Assembly: GCA_045837725.1 (NCBI GenBank)
Contig: JBEWZL010000253.1
Location: 1 to 64,000 of the forward strand
Source of the DNA: Vermamoeba vermiformis
Taxonomy: Eukaryota > Tubulinea > Echinamoebida
Direction of reading: 5' to 3'
Length of the DNA: 64,000 nucleotides
Of this stretch, positions 8,552-20,349 are shown piece after piece; the stretch's first letter is position 1; every line of letters begins with the position of its first letter. A program made the translations under genes and the position numbers. The notes beneath the pieces were generated by a model that was given only the letters and a program-made list of their open reading frames with translations, was not told the DNA's origin and ran no database searches.

Positions 8552-11458
8552 ATGGAGAACTCTGTCAGCGAGGTTTCGAATCTGAAGGATTTTCGGCAGC
8601 TATTTTTGGAAAAATATCCGCAGCCCACGAATTTATTTAATATGGGTGGTAGTTGCACCCTGATTGCGCAAGTAAGTCAGCATATTTATTTAATTATTAA
8701 TAATTGAAAATGATTTTTTGTGAGTCTTGCGCCCCAAATCCTTGCCCAGTCATTCTTACGTTCTTCTCAGGCCTTAGAAAGCAAAAATTGGGACGTTGCA
8801 AAACGCTACTGCATTATTCGTCACTGGTATATAACCAAATACTGCGGTAAGCAACAAACGGAAGCTTTCTGGCCAGATCTGGAAAACAATTTCGAAACGA
8901 CGATCAAATCTTACGAAGACAAATACAATTTAGATTGGAGCGAGTTATTAAGTAAGAAGCCATTATTATGGCTATTCATTTTATTCTAATTTTTTTTGTG
9001 CAAGATGCGGAGTTGAAATTTACGCGTGCTCGTAGCACTCGCGAATACGTGCAAAAAATACTTAAGGCATTAATAGACAATAATATGATCACACTCAACG
9101 ATACAATCCATCGATTGAAGGTCTTTTTCAAGGCGTTTGATCTTGGCGCGAAGTTTCAAGAACCGGAGTTCTATCTCAAAGGAGTAACTTATACAGAGTC
9201 ATTGGAGTATTATATAGCTACTTCGAAGAATATTAGAAAATCAGATCGACTGCAGATCTTGAGTTTTTTAGCGAAGCGCGGAGCACTTACGTTAGAGCCC
9301 AGCGGATTCCAAAAAATATCAACGCCATTTATGTTGATTATTAAATCTAATATACTGGCATTGAAGATATTTTTGAGGCATCCTGAAATTCACAAACGTA
9401 AGAAAAAAAATTGGGATCGGATCCAAGGTGGATCTGCCAAACAAGTTTCTTTAATATAATATGACCATATTAATCGATTTATATAGTTAAGGATTATCGA
9501 GGAAAAACTATACTGCATCATCTTTTCAAGTATTATCCGATGATGCCCTTTTTGAAGAATTTTACGTACGAGCAATTGAAGTACATGCTTAAACAAAGGT
9601 ATAATATTTATAATATTTATAGTAATGACGTGTTTGAGTAATTTTATATGTCGCAGTTCGGAAAAATCTGAAATCAGGCAGTGGAATAACAGAATAATTA
9701 TTAAAGAAACTCCGCTCGACGTTATGTTGTCATCTCGTGGAGTTTATCCTTCAAGTACGTACCGGATCATTATGAAATAAGTACTTAATTAACATTTATT
9801 TTATTAAGTGTTTTTTCGGGCCATTAAGGAGCTAATTCTTGAAAGACAAATAGTTGGTGAATTTTTAAAAAAGCCGACATATAGCACTTTGGGATTTCAA
9901 GGAAGATATTTCTTGGCTAGCCTAGGTGTTCGAAATGATGACATACAGATGGTATTACACAGTACGTAGTCAGAGGAGGACAAAAACGAAATTTGTAGCG
10001 AACAGATGCAGATCTTATTTCTCGTTTAAGCGAATCGTTATTATATAATAAGTATTCTACGTTATATTAATACTAATATATATATTTATTTTAAGATTAT
10101 GCAAAGGCAGTGAGGAAGAACAAAGGGAAAGCAAAATTAATCTCGCCGGGAGATACAACTTTTCCATTAGAGTCCTTGCCATTGGAAATAGCGCACCTTA
10201 TATTTGTTGAACTGGACTATGCATCAACTCGTAGTTTATTATCGGTATCAAGAGCTGTATTCAATCTCAAAACAAAGTTCAGCGAGGTGATGTACAACGA
10301 GCTCATAAGAAAAGAATTTCCAGCGAATACAGGCTACAGCGTAAAAGGACGACGGGGCTATTTCAATCTGGCAAAGTAAGCGCATTCTCAAGCAGATCCG
10401 CTCAACTTAAAATTTCGAAGAAAAATGTTTAAATTTTTTATTTGTACAGGCGTTATACGAACTGGAAAAACGGAGTATTTAATGTTCGACAAATCGAATG
10501 GTCAAAAACTAGGCCACGAATTGAACCTAGGATGTGCACTATGGATGAAAATTGGTTAGCTTTCAGAACAGATCGCGAGTTCAAATTATGGGACTGCCAT
10601 AACGACGAGATACATCCCTTGGATGGGTTCAATATCGACACCTTAACTTCGATTTCATATCTTGAATCGCGCCCAGGAGAAATTCCAGTCGTAGTTGGCT
10701 TTTCAACGAATCAGTACTCCGTAATTGTAACCGGCAGATCCGCTCAGAAAGTTATCAAGAACGTAACGGGACCTGGTTCAGGAGGATTATTCGCAGAAGC
10801 TATTGATAATGACCGCGTCTTCATCGGCGGAAGTAAGTTTCAATCCTATGCCCAAATTAGGAAACTAACAACTTTAATTTTTTAGTTGGTCGAGTTTACA
10901 GCGTTGAAAAAGAAAAAGAAGTCGGCCAATTGCAAGTTGAGTCTTATCGTATGACACACGGCAAATTGAATCCTCTTAATGATTTAATTTTTACGTACAT
11001 GGTCAACGACAACGACAAGCTTATCGCTGCTTTTGATAAGAATTATACAAAAGTGGCGTCTGTAGCTGTAGAGAAAAACTTTGACGGTGGATTCAGATTC
11101 GTTGATGAACATACAATTGTAGCGACTCGTTTCGATTGTTCGGCAATTTGGGATCTGCGCAAGTCAGATCAGCCACGAGAATTCGTCAATATGAGGGTAA
11201 TCACATTATATTATTCCTAATTAACTAGATTTAACGTATTCTAATATGATTCAGATCGACAACATGTACTGTAACCGTTACGCGCTAACGTCGTACGCGG
11301 AACAACGACAAGCAGTGATTTGGGACCTCGTAACTGGCCAATGGGAGACAAGCATCATATTGCCTGATGATATTCGGTATCAACCCATGGGCAACTCGAG
11401 ATACGTCTGTTGGGAAACCTTCAAACCAATCTTTTGTTTGTTGGATTTCCAAACTTAG
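8552..11458 (+). CDS. Ankyrin-like / F-box / beta-propeller protein
   Basis: About eleven exons join in phase from MENSVSEVSNLKDF to the TAG at 11458. The N-terminal half is helical with ankyrin-like segments (LSFLAKRGALTL, DYRGKTILHHLF). The middle has an F-box (LESLPLEIAHLIFVELDYA, then LLSVSRAVFNL). The C-terminal third has WD-like blades with FKLWDCHNDE, AIWDLRKSD and VIWDLVTGQW. No in-frame ATG exists directly upstream of the F-box exon, and the splice from 9961 to about 10096 is in phase, which favours one gene over two. The long intron there (about 134 bp) is the weakest join. It is probably an SCF substrate adaptor whose propeller and ankyrin parts bind targets. Confidence 0.7.
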
Positions 11459-11557
11459 TAAATTCGAATTTTTTAGTTGCAAATTCAGGTCCTTATTGCG
11501 CACTTTTAAAGTAAAAAATGGATTTTATTACATAAATAGAGGTGCAAGGCTAAGGTT

Positions 11558-13800
11558 TTAAAAGAATTCAATCTGCTTCTCTGCAGGATATTCAACGGAA
11601 TAATGATATCCGATCACTTTTTCTTTGCCACCAGCGACACTCAACGTCCATTGAAGATTGTTCTTGTCATCACGAACGATGGATTTATCATTTTCTTTGA
11701 TTTCTGGTTCATGCAGCTTGACTTTGATCGATTCATCTTGCGACGTCGGACATGGTTCCGTAATTTGAATATCGATCTAAAAATAGGTTAGAAAAAACGC
11801 GGAATAATTATTTGAATTTTTTTTAACTTACAGGGATAGGCTTGGTATTCTTAATAGTAATAGATCTCTTCGTATTTTCGATTTTGCTCTTTCTAATAAT
11901 GCCAGTCTTGCCAGTGACAACTTCTTCAGGTTTAATAACCAATTTGACGCTGTCATCAACGCCCAAATAGAATTGCAAATCTTCGTCTTTGTTCGTCAAC
12001 CCGAGGCTGGATGTGGTCAAGAAACTTCCGTTCAAGAACACATTGATGCTGCCAGGCAACAACAAATAAGCCGAATTGTTCTTGCCGCTGGCTCGCATGT
12101 ACACGCTGCTTGAAAGAGATGGCACTGCTTCATGAACAATTTTCATGTCCAGATTGATCATGGCGATGCAGATCTGACGAAAAAAAAAATTCATTAGAAC
12201 TGCATAAGATAACTCGCTCTATACAAAAAAATGTCTGTCGGTCGTAATATATTTCAAATATTATCTTAATATATATTCCTGTTTAGTAGTGTTGTACTCA
12301 CTTTGTGGCCCTTGCCATCAGCAGGAACATTGCACGGTTGAGGCACGTGGAAAGTAACGCTGCCCAGCACGGACTGCTCAACAGTGGAGGTAATGATAGC
12401 AACTTCGGGCAAAGGTTCGTTCATGGAGTCATCCTCATTGTCAATGTACGCATCGTCGACGCTCATTTTCTCCTCGGATATCATTGCTCTGGCTGAGCTG
12501 TACGATGGTGCTGCTTTGCGATCACGACGTTTTTCGCGGTACACGACTGGTTGGTGGATGCGCAATCGACGCGCGCCTAATTTGGGAGGCGTACTGCCGA
12601 CAGCAGGGCGAGCAGTAGATATCGCCATCTTGACGTTGACCCAATCTTCTGATGAGTTGTTACGCACGTCGGCAAAGTACATCAATTGGCAGCTCAACGG
12701 ATCTGGCGGATTCATTGCCACGCGGATGTCGTAAGAAGTGCTGAAATTGACTTGGTTGACCAAATAAGTCACTTGAAGGACTAGTTTAGTGTCGCCAGGA
12801 GAGTAGAAAGTGATTGAAAAGTCGCGACGGGTATAAGAATGAGTGTAACCTCGATTGGTGATTTCGGCGCGGATTTGATCTCGTTCTTTGTTGAGAGCTA
12901 AAAGAAAGTATTAACCAACTGATATCATATTAATATTATATGCGTACCTTTAATTTTTTCTTTAATTTGGTGCATTTCTCCGTTCAAACGAGCCATGGTT
13001 TCACTGAAGAATTTAAAGTAGTTGGAGACTTCTTGAAGACCCATAATATTGTTCTCAGTGATGTCCTTCTTATTTTGTGATACGTCATTAAGCCACCGTT
13101 TCTCTTCCTAAGGATTAAGACCAAGATCAGAACGAGATCCATAAAAATTTAAATTTCGGATGTGAATCTGTTGTCGTACCTCTAAGCATTGCATATTAGT
13201 CGCCAAAACTTCAAGTTCCACGGGGATCTCTTCCAATCTGTTGGTTAAATCAGGAGTGACCTCTTTTGGAGGCGTAGTAATGGTTTTAGTTTCAAGACCA
13301 ACTTCGAAGATCGTTGCGTGGCCGGCACCGCCTGACATTCTAAAGCTTTGCTCGACCGCTAAATTATTACGTTAATACCATATTTTATTAAAAATATTTC
13401 AAAAAGCTTACCAGTAGTCGGGAAACCTTGGATGGTGATTTTTTGAACGCCTAAAAAAATTTAAATAATTTAGTAAATTAACGGCATACTTGGTTAATCA
13501 GATAATATGATCAGTAGTATAATTACCTTCTTTTTCAATTTTTGCGGTGACTTTGCGCGTAACTTCAGCTCGATCCGAATAAACCGTTACAAATTCAACT
13601 GGGCATTCAGTGATATCCTTTTCATGCACTATACCAGTCTGTCTGGTCATTAATTGCATAATATCGGCGACCACATTGCCAGAAGAAGATTTTCGGCTGG
13701 ATTCCTTGTCTTTCTTCTCGCGTCTTGGAGATCGATCCTTTTCTATGGAGGGAACTGTAAGGCTCGATGACGACGATGTCTTATCTGCTTTGTCTTCCAT
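11558..13800 (-). CDS. DUF4140/DUF4139 protein (mucoidy-inhibitor-like family)
   Basis: About eight exons encode roughly 600-650 residues. After a Ser/Lys/Arg-rich N-terminus comes the DUF4140 signature VTVYSDRAEVTRKV, then a coiled-coil region (EEKRWLNDVSQNKKDITE, HQIKEKIKALNKERDQIRAE). The DUF4139 body follows, with YLVNQVNFSTSYDIRV, the WVNVKMAISTARPAVG motif and VYMRASGKNNSAYLLLPG. It ends SVEYPAEKQIEFF. The family occurs in bacteria, fungi, amoebae and plants; its biochemical role is not established. The protein looks complete and cytosolic. A loop between the two halves is unusually rich in Arg, Lys and acidic residues (12260-12560). Confidence 0.88.
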
Positions 13801-13989
13801 TGTGTTTAAGTTAGATAAAAATAATGAATAACCTTACAGTGTAACGGTAAATTTAAATTTTCAGTTCAGACAAGACAAAATTACCTACAATTATTTCGTT
13901 GAAGCAAAACGAAAAAAAAAGACTTTATTTACTAACGATTAATCTAAATATTTGTGCAACTAATTTTCTGACTCAGCCCAAATTGAGCC

Positions 13990-15721
13990 TTACTGCCTTG
14001 TTTCAAAATTCTTAACTGCAGGGTAGGCAGCCATCATTATCTCCTGAAATTAATGTTAACATCGCTTAATTATGATCGTACAACTACATACTTGATTCGC
14101 GTGAATAGCATCGCGTAATGGAGAGATTAAAGCGATTAATTCTTCGGCGACAGCAGGTTTCAACTCATCCGAAGAAATTTTCCCTATGGTATATTATAAG
14201 AACTTGCTTATCATGTTGATTATTACTTACTCTCAAATGCGCTTTCAACTTCTTTGTAAGTCCAAAAAGACTCGATAAGACCATCGCGAGTGGTCACTTG
14301 GAAGGACCGCTTTTGACTTTCTATGCGTCGGAAAATAACGTACTTCAGCATAGCAAGCATGCCATTGCCTTCTACTTCTCCCTCAATGGCATGCGCAAGC
14401 TCTAGCTTTTGACGGATGACTTCGTCAGTGTCGTCAAAGTCGATCTTCGAAAGAGGTTCGCTCGATGACATTTTTCCACTTTTACCCAAACCTGGCACGA
14501 GAGGATTCATTAAATGCATTCTAAAACATAAAAGTAATATTAATACAAAGATATAATATGATCTAAGCGAGATCCAGTTCGACAATTTTCTTACCTTCGT
14601 TTGTAACCGAGTTTTGGTAAATGTTCTCGTGCAAAAGCAAATATTTTTCGCTGATCGACACCACCGAACTGAATATCAACGCCTAAATATTCTTCGTCGA
14701 GTGCTTGGAGAATAGGGTAGAGCAATGAAGACATTAGAGGGCTAGCGACTTGTTTGACGACTGCAGCACCGGCCTAAGCATGCAACCGAAGTTAGAGCCT
14801 TATGCTAGGTACTTAAGTTAAATTTTGAAAACATCATAAACGATAAGAAAGACAAGTACATTCTGAAGCGTATCTGCCGTCGTTTTTGGGTTGATAACCA
14901 AATATACGTATTTTCAATAATAATAGCAAATATGAAGGGTTTAAAGCAATTATAGGCGTTATTTACGTGAGAGGTATGCTCAGAGGTCAATATTGCGCAC
15001 ATCCGGTATAAATCGATCGTGTATCTGTTGCGTGCTTCGTTTTTGTTCGAAATATCGGGTAATTGGTATTCAGAGCCTTTAATAAACTTCAATTTATCCA
15101 AAGGTACGCCAATAACTTTCAGCATTTCTAAATCAAGAAATGAATTTAGTCGTCTAGTTACTTTTGTAACGCGAAATAATACGGCATACCTTTAATAATG
15201 AATTGGTACCATTGGACACGAATGTTCAATTGATCCCAGTCGCTCTTCATGTTGTCGAGGAAAGCGTGCAAATCCGCGAACAAGATCGTCACCTCACAAC
15301 CAGCTGAAATATTAATTAGTTTCCTAGTAGATATTACAGGCGTTAATTACTTACCAGCCAAGAAGTCAGCAATTTTGTACATGGGAACAAAGTAGCCCAA
15401 GTGAGGTTTTCCTGTTGTTGCTGTTCCCCAGTAGATGCGAGGGTGTTCTTTTTCGAGCAAAATATTTTTCAACGCTTAGATACAATAGGTTGTTAATATA
15501 ACTGTTCAGTTTGGATTGAAATAACGCTTTTTAATATTTTAATTTTAATTTTGAAAGGGCGCCAACCTAGATGTGGCTTGGTTGTTTATGGATACGAGTA
15601 AATTATCGTGGAAAATTCATATTTTTATTTTACCTGCTGCACCATCTTCGTCTTTAGGCAAAGTTTCGCTCAGATTGCGCAAGATTATGTTGACTCTTTC
15701 GTCGATCGTGTTTTTCTCCAT
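13990..15721 (-). CDS. Tyrosyl-tRNA synthetase, short paralogue without EMAP-II tail
   Basis: This charges tRNA-Tyr in the cytosol. Starting at [17 protein letters not shown], the exons give the class I core: [20 protein letters not shown] (the HIGH-type region), [13 protein letters not shown], the tRNA- and tyrosine-binding [31 protein letters not shown], and [17 protein letters not shown] (KMSKS loop). It stops after [17 protein letters not shown] and lacks the C-terminal OB-fold domain present in the copy at 44320-47634. One exon (15187-15306) is identical at the DNA level to that paralogue over 120 bp, while others differ, which points to gene conversion. It could still be active, as the family core works without the tail in many organisms. 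Confidence 0.88.
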
Positions 15722-15875
15722 AATGTCCTATGGTTGTTAATGATACTCATCATAATCAAAATGAATAGCAATTTGTGCCGTGTTGTTCTAATTTATCTAC
15801 TCAGGGAAAAATAACAGAATGTCAACAAGGCAAAAAAAGTTCAACGTTTTAACTTATTTTACATTTAAAGCGTTA

Positions 15876-18732
15876 TTATTGTTCAAGTACGCTAGTATTT
15901 TTGTCCAACAAGTCTTCCAATCCGATTGGCTCTGCAAATTCCCATTCGTTCGTCTGTTCATTGAGCCGTTCATAAACGAACAGGACTTTGCTGATACGAT
16001 TCCAAGTTATGAACCTAAATAAATATCAATGTCAATCAATTATTTTAACAAGGGTTTAAGCGTTTTAGACCCTGTTATTTGTTACAAAGAATTGAGATCT
16101 TAACACGATCGAGTGTCGAATTGTTTGATTTTAACGAAAAAAACCTATTATTGTCATAATATATATTGGGACTTACGGATGATAATGTGGGTATTCTTGA
16201 TAAAGGCGATTACAAAATGTAAGTTGAAACGTATTACGCACTTCATTTTCGCTGTCCCACGCCGCCAAGTAATCAGATAATTGAGACCAATCAACTGCGT
16301 GAGATTTCTTCCAATTTAATGGTTGACTGGCAATTCCGGTAATTCGATATCGTCGACCTTTGGTATCTTGCCTAATTTGGAAATTAAAACTTTAATAAAT
16401 GAACGAAAGTTGGTAATTCGCGTGTAATTACGCACCACTTACTTGAAATATGTATAGTGCTGAATTGGCACCATGTCAATTTGACGCTCTGCTAATTTTG
16501 AGAGGTCGACAGCGGCAATTCTTTTCTTGACAATTTTTGAGGTCGTTGTTCCTTTTGGCTGTTTTACTTCGGCAATAATAACTGGTATCTTTTGGTATAT
16601 TTTTGGTGATGTGAAATCATATACGGTCAAATTTCTAGAAAATTAAATACAAAATTAATTCAGATCCGAAAAAACGTCAGTGGTTAGCTGGATGCGAAAT
16701 ATTGTACTATTAGAATATTATAATGGCTCATCGCAGTCCCATTAGTTAAGCAGAATAATTTGCCACTTACCGGAAGTCCGTCACAATTTTTCCGTTGGGT
16801 GCCAAATGAAACGCTCCTTCAGAAATATTCTGCGCATCAGAAGTATTGAAGAACGTTTGAATTAATTCGCTAGTACGCTTGTCAAATACTGCGTAGAATG
16901 TAGATTGGGTTGATATCGCCACAATGACTTTTGATTTGTCAAACGCAACGGCTCGGATCTGGCGTAAATTTTTAATAATTTTCATTCAGAAGAAGTTTGC
17001 ACTTGTAATTTTCGTTCGTAAAATAAATTATTATAATTTTAAATATTTAAATTGAGGAAATTCAGATTACCTGGTAGTCGTCGAAGGCTTGGTACTCCTT
17101 CGGAGGCGGAATAATCTGCTTTACATTAAGCGTAGAAACTAAGTTTAAACTAGGCCAGCTGTAAAATTGTAATATTCCTTCTTGACCGAGACAACAGCCG
17201 AGCTGCAAATATCGTCAAATACGCGAAAAAAATTGGTGACACGTGTCACTTTTGACATGCCAAGTTGAACGTACCAAATTACTTTCCTTGCAATAATGAA
17301 CGCTTATTGCATACTCCGGGTCATCAAAATGTAAGTTTTCCCACTTATTCATGAAAATGTTAATAAACTTGAGTTCCATGGTGTTGGAATACGCGATGAC
17401 AGTATCTCCCTAAAGAAGCAATTCTTCTTAGTCTTATTTCTCGAATTTTCATGAAAATTAACACTTACGATGAAACCCAAGATTTTCTTTGCAGAAATTT
17501 CGAGTTGGGCAATTTTTTCGCCAGATCTCAGATCTACGACTTCAAGAAATCGTGCAATATCATACTTATTATGTCTGAGGTCGTTTGTTGTCAATACTGT
17601 CGGGCTGCCATCCATATTGACAAAAATATCGTAATAATAGAGATACAAAGGTTCAAAATGTTCGAGTGCAGGCACCGGATTTTTTCTTGCTAAAAACAAT
17701 TTCATTAGATTTACAGTGTAAAAGTATACAAAGTAAAGTTTTTCAGTTTCTTACCTATTGTACGCGTTGTCGTGCCGTCACTCACTTCAAATTTTTGCCA
17801 GTTAAAGTAATCATGATCATCGCATGCTAAGGTCCTAAGTTTGAATCCATTTGCAAATATAGTGCCATATGGAATCGGTTCTTTCACCATCGTGTTCAGA
17901 TCCAGCAAATACGCATTTTCGAAGAATTTTTCGTTATGGTTGGATCTAAAGGACGTAATTGAAAGTGTAACTATTAGAGTTTAGTACTATAGTAATGTAT
18001 TAATATAATCTTACGAGTTGAATATATGATGATTATTAATGATCACTTTGTTGCCTTCGAAGCTAGCAACGTATGAAAAAGATCGCATCTGCGGGAAATG
18101 ATACGACGATAGAGCTTCGGCCCACCAACTATTAAATATATTAATACGCATGAAAATATTATATTAGCGTATTTAGAGATATCGGACTTACATTCCTTTG
18201 GCCAAGTTTTGATCCATGAACGCGCGACGACTGAATTTTACCTTCCAATTATCATCTGACGATTCCGAAGCATCAACCATTCCATATCGTTCTATATACA
18301 AATGCTACGATAATAGTAAGTATTAATAGCCCAAAGGTGTGGATGTGACGTACTTGATAAACTTCTTGAACTGAAGATTCGTACCAAAGCTTGCACGATT
18401 GTGATGAACGAATGCAAGTCATCATATCTGCGTGTTTAAGAATATGTATGATGATTTCAGGAGGAAAGAAGCCATTTGGTGCGAAAACCGATCCTGCATC
18501 CCAACTAATTCTTGACTACAAAATTCAAAAATTTAAATTATCCGATAAATAATTTTCAAATAACAAGAGAAACATTTGAGCGATCGCGTAAATCGATAGC
18601 TTAATTTCTTTTAGAATTAATTTTGACAGATCAAGTCGTGGAAGTTCTATTTACCTCAGTGAAGGCAGTAGGCACTTCAGTATCATTTTCTCGATTACTA
18701 GTTGTGCGGAGTGACGTGGTTTGTTGCCCCAT
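15876..18732 (-). CDS. MGQ-type F-box / beta-propeller protein, copy 1
   Basis: A many-exon gene starting MGQQTTSLRTTSNREN, where Gly2 and Thr6 fit an N-myristoylation signal. The first intron follows AFTE in phase 0, as in the other copies. The second exon has the F-box: APNGFFPPEIIIHILKHADM, then SCKLWYESSVQEVY. Later exons carry propeller-like strands conserved in all copies: PYGTIFANGFKLRT, VVDLRSGEKIAQLEI, FDKRTSELIQTFFNTSD and LAPNGKIVTDFRNLTVYDF. The last exon reads VYERLNEQTNEWEFAEPIGL. It is about 650-700 residues. It is probably a membrane-associated SCF adaptor; its substrate is unknown. Intron 17208-17273 contains a GACACGTGTC palindrome. Confidence 0.8.
17236..17249. repeat. GACACGTGTC palindrome in an intron of MGQ F-box copy 1
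   Basis: Reads GTGACACGTGTCAC, a 14-bp perfect palindrome lying wholly within a short intron. Confidence 0.65.
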
Positions 18733-19633
18733 TGCGCATAAATCAATGAGCCGAATAAAATTACAAGTGGATCGGGCAGACGCTAAGAAAATCAAATAGG
18801 TGCCGAGCTTGAGGACTTCTTGTCCGCAGAATATTGTTGTCCCTTTTGGTGTTGGTGTTACAGGACTAATCACTGACCAATGTGCAACACAAGACCACAA
18901 AAAAACGGTCAAATTTTTTTTATTTTGATTTTATTGCTCGTACGAACAGATTCATATCCGGATATTCAATTCATTTTTTTCGAGATGATATTGTTATAGG
19001 TTAAGCTAATATTATGCGTGAAAAGGACTTGGCATTAATTAATTTACATCATAACAGCTGTACATCGGTAAGTAGATTGTTCGAAGGTTGAATAAATATT
19101 TTATGTTAATTAGAATCACCTTTGAAATTAATAACAATAATTACGAACACAAATAATTTTGTAATCCGCTTTTTTCAAACAGAATTTTCTTGCTATCCTC
19201 ATTGCACGCATTATTTGTTCGTGTAGGATTCATCAGCGACATTGTTAATAATATGAGCAATAATTGCAATGAGCCAACCGGATAAATGTAAATACACTAA
19301 CAAATCCGGCTGAAGTGATTCACTTTTAGATTTTACGCAATTTTGAAACGTTATTCGATGAATTGATCACATCCTCGTTGTTCTTCCGGAAAACGTGCGA
19401 AAAGTGTCATTAGTGTTGTTTGGGTGTTTTCCTCCGATGCGGACATAAAGTGTACGAGGATACAACCGGTCATTTCATTCAACATTTCTGAACGATAAGC
19501 CTCAAATCAAGTTAATACGTAAGTATAAAACACTATCAAGTCCATAGTATTTCTATTGTTTATTGTCAATACTAGCATTATAAACGATCAAGTTTTTTAA
19601 TCGCATCCGTTACAGATCCGGAACAATATCTCT
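18733..19633. other. Divergent intergenic region with a probable 5'-UTR intron
   Basis: No coding gene seen in 900 bp. It must hold the promoters of the minus-strand F-box gene and of the four-TM gene. Close to the latter, a GTAAGT donor at about 19518 and a TTACAG acceptor at about 19615 suggest that the 5' untranslated region is spliced. Confidence 0.45.
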
Positions 19634-20059
19634 ATGGGTCGTCATCTTGCTCTGCGTATACTTTTGATCATTGGCTGCGTTATTCTACTCGGCATTGGTG
19701 TTTTGACCATCGTCTATTCCATCACAGGCGAGGTCATTTTATCTCAAAGTGGATCGAGCGCCAATGTCTCCGTAGCGAATCCCGTTGGCTTAGCAGTAGG
19801 CTGCGTCGAAGTAGCTCTATTTATATTTGGTGTTTGGGGTGCTGCTAAGATTGCCAAGTTCCCGTTAGTGCTCTTCTGTGTCGTATCCATGTGCATGATT
19901 GCCCTCAACGTCGTTGCTTTGGTCTTATACCTTGTGGCTTATTCAAATAGCTACGTCGTATTAGATTTTATATGGTACATTCTCGGCATTGCATTTTTGT
20001 TGCTGCTGTTCATCTTCGCGGTCATCTTATCGAAGAAACACCGCGGATGCTGCTGTTAA
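19634..20059 (+). CDS. Small four-TM membrane protein with C-terminal cysteine cluster
   Basis: An intronless reading frame of 141 residues. Four hydrophobic helices are visible: about residues 7-30 (ILLIIGCVILLGIGVLTIVY), 48-70, 74-99 (LVLFCVVSMCMIALNVVALV) and 106-132. A Ser-rich loop with one NVS sequon lies between helices 1 and 2. It ends KKHRGCCC, basic residues plus three terminal cysteines that are likely palmitoylated. The layout resembles tetraspan proteins, but the canonical tetraspanin CCG loop is absent. A polyadenylation-type AATAAA follows at 20096. Function unknown. Confidence 0.8.
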   Translation: MGRHLALRILLIIGCVILLGIGVLTIVYSITGEVILSQSGSSANVSVANPVGLAVGCVEVALFIFGVWGAAKIAKFPLVLFCVVSMCMIALNVVALVLYLVAYSNSYVVLDFIWYILGIAFLLLLFIFAVILSKKHRGCCC

Positions 20060-20349
20060 ACTCGAATTCGAAGAAACCAATGTACATAGTATTATAATAA
20101 ATACCCGATATTAATAATATCTTGGTAGATTACGTATCAGAAAGATTTTCACCGAGATCTCGTTGCCACATTTCGAACTCTCGGCAAGGGTGAATCCCAA
20201 TCGTGCTTCGAGAAGATAATTCAGCAATACGAAATGAATCCTAATTAATGTGGTGCAATTCTTTAAGTTTGCCAGGATCAGCCGATTTTTGTTTATTATT
20301 ACGAATACATTTTATTTTACAACAGTAACTTTATTATAGCAACATTAGC

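Noticed and set aside
12266-12734. Plus-strand frames of 63 and 116 residues inside the DUF4139 gene
   Set aside because: They are antisense shadows of conserved DUF4139 exons.
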